A stretch of 64,000 bases of DNA from Jiella mangrovi (GTDB lineage Bacteria; Pseudomonadota; Alphaproteobacteria; Rhizobiales; Rhizobiaceae): positions 62,001 to 126,000 of the forward strand of contig NZ_JAGJCF010000013.1 in assembly GCF_017815135.1 (NCBI RefSeq), given 5' to 3'. This document shows positions 27,228 through 34,737 of this stretch, one piece after another. The translations under genes were made by a program, and so were the position numbers. Position 1 is the stretch's first letter, and every line of letters begins with the position of its first letter. Below the pieces are notes generated by a model that saw only the letters and a program-made list of their open reading frames with translations, did not search any database and was not told the DNA's origin.

Positions 27228-29675
27228 ATGATCAGATTGATCGGCTATTTCTTCGGCATAGGAGCCGTTCTCTTCATCCTCGTCGCCGGGGCCGTCGCCT
27301 GGTATGTCGAACGGATGTCGGAGGGCCTGCCGGACTATCAGGTGCTGGCCGACTACGAGCCGCCGGTGACGACGCGGGTGCATGCGTCCGACGGCCAGTT
27401 GATGGCCGAATACGCCACCCAGCGGCGGCTGTTCCTGCCGATCCAGGCAATCCCGGACCTCGTGAAGAACGCCTTCCTCTCGGCCGAGGACAAGAACTTC
27501 TATTCCCATCCCGGCATCGACATCGAGGGTGTCGGCCGCGCCGTGATGGTTCTTGCCAAGGGTGGGCGCATGCAGGGCGCCTCGACGATCACCCAGCAGG
27601 TCGCCAAGAACTTCCTCCTCACCAACGAGCGCACGCTCGACCGCAAGATCAAGGAAGCGATGCTGTCGCTTCGCATCGAGCAGGCCTATTCGAAGGACAA
27701 GATCCTCGAGCTCTATCTCAACGAGATCTATCTCGGCATGGGCTCTTACGGCATCGCTGCCGCTGCGCTCGCCTATTTCGACAAGTCGGTGACGGAACTG
27801 AACGTCGCCGAAGCCGCCTATCTCGCCGCACTGCCGAAGGCGCCGGAAAACTACAATCCGTTCCGCGACTACGACCGCGCGATGGACCGCCGCAACTGGG
27901 TGATCTCGCAGATGGCGGAAAACGGGTTCATCACCAAGGCGGAGGCCGACGAGGCAAGGCAGAAGCCGATCGAGGTCAAGCCGCGCCCGTCCGGCACCTA
28001 TCTGGCGTCTTCGGAATATTTCACCGAGGACGTTCGCCGCGAGGTCGTGCAGCGCTATGGCTCGAAGGCCCTCTACGAGGGCGGCCTTTCGGTGCGGACC
28101 ACGCTCGATCCGACGCTCCAGAAGGAAGCGCGGGCGGCGCTCCAGCACGGGCTGATCCTTTACGATCAGAAACACGGCTATCGCGGCCCGGTCCAGACGA
28201 TCGACATCGGCAGCGACTGGGGCGCGGAGCTTGGCAAGATCGACGGGCTGTCGGATGTGCCCGAATGGCGTCTGGCTGTGGTTCTCGAGGCCAATCCCGA
28301 CCGCCTCAGCGTCGGACTGCAGCCTGAGCGCACGATCTCCGGTGCGCGGTCGAGCGAGCGCGAGATCGCGACCGTCGCGCTTTCCGACATGAAGTGGGCG
28401 CTCAACCTCAATACCAAGGACAAGAAGGGCCGCGTCCGCGGGGCCGACGACGTCCTGTCGCGCGGCGACGTCATCTATGTGGAAAAGAAGGAGGATGGCG
28501 ACGGCTACCGCCTGCGCCAGCCGCCGAAGGTCCAGGGCGCGCTCGTCGCCATGGAGCCGGAGACCGGCCGCGTCCGCGCCATGGTCGGCGGCTTCTCCTA
28601 CGCCCAGTCCGAGTTCAACCGCGCCAGCCAGGCCTATCGCCAGCCGGGCTCCTCGTTCAAACCCTTCGTCTATTCGGCCGCGCTCGACAACGGCTATACG
28701 CCGGCCTCGGTGATCATGGACGGGCCGATCTCACTGCCGGACGGCAATGGCGGCTACTGGACGCCATCCAATTACGGTGGCGGCTACGCCGGCCCGTCGA
28801 CGCTGCGACTCGGCATCGAAAAGAGCCGCAATCTGATGACCGTGCGCCTGGCCAAGGACATGGGCATGGATCTCGTGGCGCAATATGCCGAACGTTTCGG
28901 CATCTACGATCATCTCAAGCCCTATCTGCCGATGGCGCTCGGCGCGGGCGAGACGACCGTCCTGCGCATGGTGACGGCCTATTCGGTGATCGCCAATGGC
29001 GGCCGCTCGATCGAACCCTCGCTGATCGACCGCGTCCAGGACCGCTATGGCCGCACCATCTACAAGCACGACCAGCGCTTCTGCGCCGACTGCAACAGCC
29101 GCGAATATGACGGACAGCCCGATCCCAAGCTCGTCGACGAACGCGATCAGGTGCTCGACCCGATGACCGCCTATCAGATCACATCGATGATGGAGGGCGT
29201 CGTCCAGCGGGGCACCGCGACGCGGGTCAAGGCACTCGGCGTGCCGATCGCCGGCAAGACCGGAACGACCAATGACGAAAAGGACGTCTGGTTCGTCGGC
29301 TTCACGCCCAATCTCGTCTGCGGCGTCTATCTCGGCTTCGACAATCCCAAACCCATGGGACACGGCGCCACGGGCGGCGGCATGGCGGCTCCCGTCTTCA
29401 TCGATTTCATGAAGGAAGCCCTGAAGGGCAAGAAGCCTGCGGACTTCAAGGTGCCCGAAGGCATGGAGCTGATCGCCGTCAATCGCAAGACCGGCATGCG
29501 GGCGAGCGGTTCGGGCCCGGACGTGATCATGGAAGCGTTCAAGCCGGGCACCGGACCGGCCGACAGCTACAGCGTCATCGACATGGACGAGATCGCCTCC
29601 GGCCCGGGCCAGACCGGCCAAGTTTCCCAGCAGGCCGAACAGGCCATCTCGCAGGGCGCCGGCGGTCTCTTCTGA
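27228..29675 (+). CDS. mrcA: Penicillin-binding protein 1A
   Basis: An 815-residue class A PBP. One N-terminal membrane anchor (LIGYFFGIGAVLFILVAGAVAWYV) precedes the GT51 glycosyltransferase domain (FLSAEDKNFYSHPGID with the catalytic Glu, GASTITQQVAKNFLL, KILELYLNEIYLG). An OB-like linker (about 330-440) and the transpeptidase follow: SSFKPF (SxxK), SRN (SxN) and KTGTTN (KTG). It polymerises and cross-links peptidoglycan. ATG 27228 gives the anchor right at the start; an upstream in-frame ATG at 27135 is rejected. Confidence 0.95.
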   Translation: MIRLIGYFFGIGAVLFILVAGAVAWYVERMSEGLPDYQVLADYEPPVTTRVHASDGQLMAEYATQRRLFLPIQAIPDLVKNAFLSAEDKNFYSHPGIDIEGVGRAVMVLAKGGRMQGASTITQQVAKNFLLTNERTLDRKIKEAMLSLRIEQAYSKDKILELYLNEIYLGMGSYGIAAAALAYFDKSVTELNVAEAAYLAALPKAPENYNPFRDYDRAMDRRNWVISQMAENGFITKAEADEARQKPIEVKPRPSGTYLASSEYFTEDVRREVVQRYGSKALYEGGLSVRTTLDPTLQKEARAALQHGLILYDQKHGYRGPVQTIDIGSDWGAELGKIDGLSDVPEWRLAVVLEANPDRLSVGLQPERTISGARSSEREIATVALSDMKWALNLNTKDKKGRVRGADDVLSRGDVIYVEKKEDGDGYRLRQPPKVQGALVAMEPETGRVRAMVGGFSYAQSEFNRASQAYRQPGSSFKPFVYSAALDNGYTPASVIMDGPISLPDGNGGYWTPSNYGGGYAGPSTLRLGIEKSRNLMTVRLAKDMGMDLVAQYAERFGIYDHLKPYLPMALGAGETTVLRMVTAYSVIANGGRSIEPSLIDRVQDRYGRTIYKHDQRFCADCNSREYDGQPDPKLVDERDQVLDPMTAYQITSMMEGVVQRGTATRVKALGVPIAGKTGTTNDEKDVWFVGFTPNLVCGVYLGFDNPKPMGHGATGGGMAAPVFIDFMKEALKGKKPADFKVPEGMELIAVNRKTGMRASGSGPDVIMEAFKPGTGPADSYSVIDMDEIASGPGQTGQVSQQAEQAISQGAGGLF

Positions 29676-29689
29676 CCGCGGCCTGAGTC

Positions 29690-29730
29690 GCGCGGCGTCG
29701 CCCGGTCGGTTGACGAAGCGGACGCCGCGC
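29690..29730 (+). terminator. Candidate terminator after mrcA
   Basis: A perfect 10-bp stem GCGCGGCGTC / GACGCCGCGC with a 21-base loop, followed by CTTTAAG. The large loop and short T-run make it only a moderate candidate. Confidence 0.4.
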
Positions 29731-29815
29731 CTTTAAGACCCCTCCCTCTAGCGCAGCACATGCTGCCGGGCCGCCCGCACAGGACGGCTCGACGCCATTT
29801 GAGGAGAATGCGGCA

Positions 29816-30944
29816 ATGCGTGCCGAAATCGAGACCGTGGTCGACGAAACCAAGCAGGCCATAAGCCTGCTGAGGAGGCATCTTTGACTGGGATAAATCC
29901 CTCCGACGCCTCGAAGTCCTGAACCATAAAGCCGAAGATCCTACGATCTGGGACGATCCGATGGAGGCCCAGGCCCTGATGCGCGAGCGTCAGCAGCTGG
30001 AAACCACCATCAATGCGATCAACAGCCTGACCCAGACGCTGGACGACAGCATCGAACTCATCGCCATGGGCGAGGAGGAAGGCGACGCGTCGATCGTCGA
30101 GGACGCCGAAGCGGCGATCCGGAACGTCAGGAGCGAAGTCGACAAGCGCCAGATCGAGACGCTGCTCTCGGGCGAGGCCGATGCGAACGACACCTATCTG
30201 GAAGTCCATTCCGGGGCAGGCGGTACCGAAAGCCAGGATTGGGCCGCGATGCTCGAGCGCATGTATATGCGCTGGGCCGAGCGGGCCAAGTTCAAGGTCG
30301 AGGTGCTCGAGGAACATGCCGGTGAAGAAGCCGGCATCAAGTCGGCGACGCTCCTGATCAAGGGCCACAACGCCTATGGCTGGGCCAAGACCGAGTCCGG
30401 CGTGCACCGTCTGGTCCGGATCTCGCCCTATGACAGCCAGGCGCGACGGCATACGTCCTTCGCCTCCGTCTGGGTCTATCCGGTCGTCGACGACACGATC
30501 GACATCCAGGTGAACGAATCGGATTGCCGCATCGACACCTACCGGGCGTCGGGCGCAGGCGGCCAGCACGTGAACACCACCGATTCGGCGGTGCGCATCA
30601 CCCACGTGCCGACCGGGATCGTCGTCGCGTGCCAGCAGGAGCGCTCCCAGCACAAGAACCGGGCGACCGCCTGGAACATGCTGAAGGCGCGCCTCTACGA
30701 GGCCGAGCTCGAAAAGCGCGAGGCGGCGGCAAATGCCGAGGCTGCGTCGAAGAGCGACATCGGCTGGGGCCACCAGATCCGGTCCTACGTCCTGCAGCCC
30801 TATCAGATGGTCAAGGACCTTCGCACCGGCGTCGAGAGCACCTCGCCGCAGGATGTGCTGGACGGGGGGCTCGACGACTTCATGGAAGCCGCGCTGGCCC
30901 AGCGCGTCCAGGGCGGCACCGCCGAGGTCGAGGACATCGACTGA
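29816..30944 (+). CDS. prfB: Peptide chain release factor 2 (programmed +1 frameshift)
   Basis: A 375-residue RF2, which ends translation at UGA and UAA. ATG 29816 follows GAGGAG. After 23 codons the frame meets TGA at 29885-29887; ribosomes must slip +1 on CTT to continue with GAC (29886), giving [12 protein letters not shown]. The site has the classic layout: AGGAGG, three bases, CTT TGA C. Downstream are the coiled N-domain, the discriminator region [14 protein letters not shown] (SPY where E. coli has SPF) and the catalytic GGQ in SGAGGQHVN. It follows mrcA by 140 bases. A caller that ignores frameshifts would start it falsely at 29961. Confidence 0.96.
29873..29888 (+). promoter_or_regulatory. 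RF2 autoregulatory frameshift site
   Basis: The internal Shine-Dalgarno AGGAGG (29873-29878), CAT, then the slippery CTT (29882-29884) before TGA and C. When RF2 is scarce, the slow stop lets the ribosome shift +1, so RF2 controls its own level. Confidence 0.93.
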
Positions 30945-30972
30945 CGCGCCAGACCTTGTCAGCGACATGAGA

Positions 30973-30998
30973 AACGGGCCGGCGATCGCCGGCCCGTT
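30973..30998. terminator. Terminator palindrome after prfB
   Basis: A perfect 26-base palindrome built on AACGGGCCGGCG and its complement, followed by CTGGTTTCTG. It lies 29 bases past the prfB stop and probably ends that transcript. Confidence 0.7.
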
Positions 30999-31093
30999 CT
31001 GGTTTCTGCAAACGACCTTGGAGCGCCGCGCGCCCAATGGGACGCCGCACCACGCGACGCGTGCTCGGGCGCCGGCCACGACCTGATCGAGAA

Positions 31094-31280
31094 GGCGCAT
31101 ATCGAGGGCCCGGCGATCAGGGAGCAGGCGTTCGTCGTCATCGCGCGCGTCATGCCCGGGCCCGGTCCCGAGCATCCGGTGCGCCATTTAAGATTTTGTC
31201 TTGTTGCAGGTTCTTGGATCTTCGGGATGATGCCCGCGAATGACGAAGCGTCGAAGGCTGCGCCTTCTCGATCAACTCGC
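31094..31280. repeat. REP-like palindromic element, copy 1
   Basis: It begins GGCGCATATCGAG, contains CGTCATGCCCGGGCCC...CCCGAGCATCC, and ends in a complementary arm GGATCTTCGGGATGATGCCC...AATGACG followed by AAGCGTCGA. The two inner arms can fold into one long hairpin. Copy 2, in the same orientation, is at 32951-33140. The core CGTCATGCCCGGG...GAGCATCC resembles a dispersed noncoding repeat I know from many alphaproteobacterial genomes. Confidence 0.7.
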
Positions 31281-31341
31281 GGCGAGCACTCGCGCATAGC
31301 GACAGGCACGATGTTCGCGCCTGCTTCCTGAAGGGGCCCTG

Positions 31342-32727
31342 TCACCCGACGTCGCGGATTCTGTCGCCGACACGAAAGAACTTGGCGGGATCCACCGCCG
31401 TTCCGTCCCGGCGCACCTCGTAGTGGAGATGCGGGCCCGTGCTGCGTCCGGTCGAGCCGACGGCGCCGATCGTCTCGCCCCGGGACACGGTTTCGCCGAC
31501 ACGGACCGAGATCTTCGACATGTGGCCGTAGCGGGTGGTGATGCCGTTTCCGTGGTCGATCTCGACCATATTGCCATAGCCTCCGAAGCGACCCGCCTTG
31601 ATCACCTTGCCCGGTGCCGTCGCCCGAACGAAGGTTCCCCGTGGCTCGGCAAAGTCGATCCCGGAATGGAAGGCGCGCTTGCCGAGAAACGGATCGGTCC
31701 GCACGCCGAAGGTCGAGGAGATCGCCGAGGCCTGCATGGGCCGGCCCAGCGGCAGCTTCCTGGCCGCTTCGTCGACCCGCTGCAGTTCGGACAAAGCGCC
31801 TTCGAGCTCCGCGACCGATCTGTCGAAGAGGTCGTCTGCGGGGACCGGCTCGTAGGGACCACCCGTGGCGCGGTCGTCGCCGACATCGTCCGGCAGTCTG
31901 ATCCCCGCTGCCGCCAGCGCTGACGAGATACGAACCGCTCGATGGCGGGCCGTTGCGGCCAGCGCTTCGAGGTGGCGAAGCTGGCCGAGTTCGGCAACGC
32001 TGATCGCCTCGCCGATCTGGCGCAGGCTTTCGTCGGAGATGACATGCCCGGCCGTCGCCGTGAACTGTGGCTCGCCGGTTGCGTCCCTTGAAGGCGTCGC
32101 GGGTGCTGCTTCGGCGCGAAGCCGCCCGAGCCAGTCGACCTTCGGCTGAGACGCATCGGGAGCAAAGGCGTTTGCAGCCGGGGCAGGAGGGGCGGCGTGC
32201 TGATCGCCTGCATCGTCGGTGACATCGGCAAGGGAATCCGAAGCCGCATCGCCTTGAAGACCGGTGGGCACATCCTCTTCGGGCTTCGGCGTCGGGATCG
32301 GCACCGTCGCGGCAAGAAGCCCGGTCGACTTTGCCTGATCGAAGAGGGGCTGCAGCCTCTCGTATCGCGCGGCAAGTTCCTCCTGCTGATCGAGGAGAAC
32401 ATCGACTTTGCTCTCGACCATCTTCTGGGCCAGGAACTGCCGGCTGGTGGCGCGATCGAGCTGTGCCCTCAAATTGGCGATTCGCTGTTCGTATTCGTGT
32501 CGGCCCTGCCACTGACGCTCGGCGAGGCCGTCACCGCCATCCGGCGCGATCGCATAGCTCACCGGCACCGCAATCGCACCGGCCACAAGCAGGAGAGCCA
32601 AAGCCGATCCGAGAAGAATCCGGGTTTTGCCGACGGTGAAATGCCGCACATGCTCACCCCGCGCGATGATCACGGTGTGAGGCTGGCTACGCTTGCCGAA
32701 GGTGCTCGTCAGTTTGCTTGCTTGCAT
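31342..32727 (-). CDS. M23 family (LytM-domain) metallopeptidase
   Basis: A 461-residue envelope protein. After 35 cytoplasmic residues there is one membrane segment (ILLGSALALLLVAGAIAVPVSYAI), then a coiled coil (about 75-150) and a Pro/Ala-rich stretch. The C-terminal M23 domain (about 355-455) has the zinc ligands HSGIDFA and HLHYE, and RYGHMSKISV. The intact ligands suggest true peptidoglycan endopeptidase activity; the alternative is an amidase activator of the EnvC/NlpD type. It lies between two direct copies of a REP-like element. Confidence 0.92.
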   Translation of the reverse strand: MQASKLTSTFGKRSQPHTVIIARGEHVRHFTVGKTRILLGSALALLLVAGAIAVPVSYAIAPDGGDGLAERQWQGRHEYEQRIANLRAQLDRATSRQFLAQKMVESKVDVLLDQQEELAARYERLQPLFDQAKSTGLLAATVPIPTPKPEEDVPTGLQGDAASDSLADVTDDAGDQHAAPPAPAANAFAPDASQPKVDWLGRLRAEAAPATPSRDATGEPQFTATAGHVISDESLRQIGEAISVAELGQLRHLEALAATARHRAVRISSALAAAGIRLPDDVGDDRATGGPYEPVPADDLFDRSVAELEGALSELQRVDEAARKLPLGRPMQASAISSTFGVRTDPFLGKRAFHSGIDFAEPRGTFVRATAPGKVIKAGRFGGYGNMVEIDHGNGITTRYGHMSKISVRVGETVSRGETIGAVGSTGRSTGPHLHYEVRRDGTAVDPAKFFRVGDRIRDVG

Positions 32728-32900
32728 CGCTATCGATCGCTTGGTGACCGGCCGGAACCGGGGCTCTCGTCGATGGCGATTAGAAAGCGTTAGGGTTAAC
32801 GTTTGGTTGGCGACACTGCGGCAAGAAGCGCCGGGCCTACGGCATCGCCCAAGAATTGGAACCGATTTTGAGAAAGAAACAAGCGTAAATTGAATAGGTT

Positions 32901-32944
32901 ATAGCGTCCTCTGCGCGTGCATTCAGTGCACACGACAGTCTCGT
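32901..32944. repeat. Short palindromic repeat, second member of family
   Basis: AGCGTCCTCTGCGCGTGC-ATTC-A continuing into GTGCACACGAC aligns with the palindrome at 4166-4205 over about 40 bases, though its inner stem is less perfect. Confidence 0.45.
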
Positions 32945-32950
32945 CGAACG

Positions 32951-33140
32951 GCGCATATCGAGTGCCTGACACTCCGAGATCAGGCGTCCGCTTTTATCGC
33001 GCTCGTCATGCTCGGGCCCCGTCCCGAGCATCCAGTGCGCCGGTTAAGCTTCTGCTGTGTCGAACGTTTCTGAATTCTCGGGATGGGGCCCGAGAATGAC
33101 GAAGCGTCGAATGGTGCGCCTTATCGATCAAGTCGTGGCC
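32951..33140. repeat. REP-like palindromic element, copy 2
   Basis: It starts GCGCATATCGAG and shares most of copy 1. Its inner arms 33011-33028 and 33077-33094 (CTCGGGCCCCGTCCCGAG type) are complementary at 17 of 18 positions, and the stem extends outward through CGTCAT / ATGACG. Each arm is itself nearly palindromic, so alternative cruciforms are possible. Confidence 0.7.
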
Positions 33141-33154
33141 GGCCTCCGAGGATC

Positions 33155-33196
33155 GTGTCGTGTACGCAGGCGTGCATTCGGACGCACGGCGTTCTA
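33155..33196. repeat. Short palindromic repeat, third member of family
   Basis: CGTGCATTCGGACGCACGGCGTTCTAG matches in part the right half of the palindrome at 4166-4205. It directly follows REP-like copy 2 and overlaps the end of the ferritin-like gene by three bases. Confidence 0.45.
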
Positions 33197-34024
33197 GCGA
33201 GAGCGGGGCGACAGCGAGCGGTAGAAGGTCGGCGTCAGGCCGGCTTCGGCGCGGGCGCGATCGTTGAACGGGGCCTTGATGTCGCCGCGAAAGCTCTCGC
33301 GCACAAGCTTGCCGAAACGCTCGGCGGCATTGACGTTCTGGCGGGAGCACAGGAACCGAAACCATTTGGCGCCAATGGCGACATGCTTCTTTTCGTCACG
33401 ATAGATGATCTCGAGGATCTTCGCGGTGTCGATGTCGCCGGTCGCCTGGAGCTTGTCGATCATCGAGGGCGTGACGTCGAGGCCGCGCGCCTCCAGAATC
33501 AGTGGCACCACGGCAAGCCGCGCCGACAGATCGTGCGCCGTCGCCTCGACGGCCTGCCACAGGCCGTCATGGGCGGGCAGGGCGCCATAATGCGAGCCGA
33601 GCGATTCGAGCCGCCGTGACAGCAGGCCGAAATGCTTCGCCTCCTCGAGCGCCACCGTCATCCAGCCATCGAAGAAGCTCTGCGGCATTTTCTCGCGGGT
33701 GAACCGCGCGACGATGTCGAGGGCGAGATCGATGGCGTTGAGTTCGATGTGGGCGAGGGCATGGATCAGCACGATCCGGCCCTCCTCGGTATGGACCGAC
33801 CGGCGCTTCAGCTTCTTCGGCGAGACCAGCTCCGGCTCATCGGGGCGGCCCGGACGGCCCGGATGGGCCGGATCGGTCGGCGAATGCAGACCGAGCCGGC
33901 GCGCGAACCAGAGCCGGCAGGCAAGGTTCGTCAGCCGCACCTTCTCCTCGAGATCGCCCGCCGCCAGCGCCTCGACGGTCGCACGGCGCAGCGTATCGGG
34001 GATCTGTTCGCGCTCGCCAGACAT
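33194..34024 (-). CDS. DUF455 ferritin-like protein
   Basis: A 276-residue helical protein of the DUF455 family with the ferritin-like diiron pattern: E(x2)H-type ligands in HALAHIELNAIDLA, EEAKHFGLLS and YRDEKKHVAIG. The family is related to tRNA-modifying and other diiron oxygenases, but its reaction is not known. The ATG at 34024 is used (an in-frame TTG at 34033 would overlap bcp). It follows bcp by five bases in the same direction, suggesting co-expression with oxidative-stress defence. Confidence 0.87.
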   Translation of the reverse strand: MSGEREQIPDTLRRATVEALAAGDLEEKVRLTNLACRLWFARRLGLHSPTDPAHPGRPGRPDEPELVSPKKLKRRSVHTEEGRIVLIHALAHIELNAIDLALDIVARFTREKMPQSFFDGWMTVALEEAKHFGLLSRRLESLGSHYGALPAHDGLWQAVEATAHDLSARLAVVPLILEARGLDVTPSMIDKLQATGDIDTAKILEIIYRDEKKHVAIGAKWFRFLCSRQNVNAAERFGKLVRESFRGDIKAPFNDRARAEAGLTPTFYRSLSPRSR

Positions 34025-34029
34025 CAAGC

Positions 34030-34506
34030 TCAAGCGCCGGCCTTAAGCTGCCGGGCGGCTTGAAGAACCTCTTCGGCGTGACCGGGCACCTTCACCTTCG
34101 GCCAGACCCTCGCCACCGTGCCGCCGGCGTCGATCAGAGCCGTGGTGCGCTCGACACCCATGTATTTGCGGCCGTACATCGACTTTTCAACCCAGACACC
34201 GAAGCTCTCGAGCAGGCTCTTTTCCTCGTCGGACAGCAGACGCACCGTCAGCTCGTGCTTGTCGCGAAACTTCTCGTGCTTCTTCACCGGGTCCGGCGAC
34301 ACGCCGAACACGGCAACGCCCGCCGCCTCGAAATCCTTGGACAAAGCGCTGAAATCAACAGCTTCGCGCGTGCATCCCGACGTATCGTCCTTGGGATAGA
34401 AATACAGAACGAAGGGCTTGGTCTTCAGCTCGTCGAGCGAGACCATTTCGCCACGGTCGTCCGGCAAGGTGAAATCGGGGCACTTGTCGCCAGCGGAAAT
34501 CGACAT
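34030..34506 (-). CDS. bcp: Thioredoxin-dependent peroxiredoxin (Bcp/PrxQ)
   Basis: A 158-residue PrxQ-type peroxidase that reduces hydroperoxides. ATG 34506 with AAAGGA upstream. CPDFTLPDD and LYFYPKDDTSGCTREAVDF carry the peroxidatic Cys in the TxxC context. The Cys five residues later found in E. coli Bcp (CxxxxC) is absent (Val-Asp-Phe here), so it either works as a 1-Cys enzyme or uses another resolving thiol. The long in-frame upstream extension to 35619 is spurious. It is divergent from the AsmA-like gene. Confidence 0.93.
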   Translation of the reverse strand: MSISAGDKCPDFTLPDDRGEMVSLDELKTKPFVLYFYPKDDTSGCTREAVDFSALSKDFEAAGVAVFGVSPDPVKKHEKFRDKHELTVRLLSDEEKSLLESFGVWVEKSMYGRKYMGVERTTALIDAGGTVARVWPKVKVPGHAEEVLQAARQLKAGA

Positions 34507-34737
34507 CGTGTCATCCTTTCGACGCGAGATGATTGAAGGAGCATTCAAGGGAATGGCCAGGGAGCGCCAATTGCGCATAACACCGGCTGCTCGCAAGATG
34601 CCATTCCGGGGCGGATTGGGAAGCAGATAAATGCAGGAAGCAACGGGCCGGGCAAGCCCCCGCCGAAGCTCTTCGCTCGACCGCGGCGGCACGCGGCGGG
34701 CAACGGCTCGGCCGACAGATCGTCGCCGCGCGGCCGC

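Larger units (their letters stand above)
30945..31341. other. Convergent intergenic region with terminator and REP-like element
   Basis: No gene is visible between prfB and the M23 peptidase. It holds the prfB terminator palindrome (30973-30998) and one REP-like element (31094-31280). Confidence 0.6.
32728..33193. other. Repeat-filled intergenic region
   Basis: No gene is visible. The first 170 bases are the promoter side of the M23 gene. The rest consists of a short palindromic repeat (32901-32944), REP-like copy 2 (32951-33140) and another short palindromic repeat (33155-33196). Confidence 0.6.
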
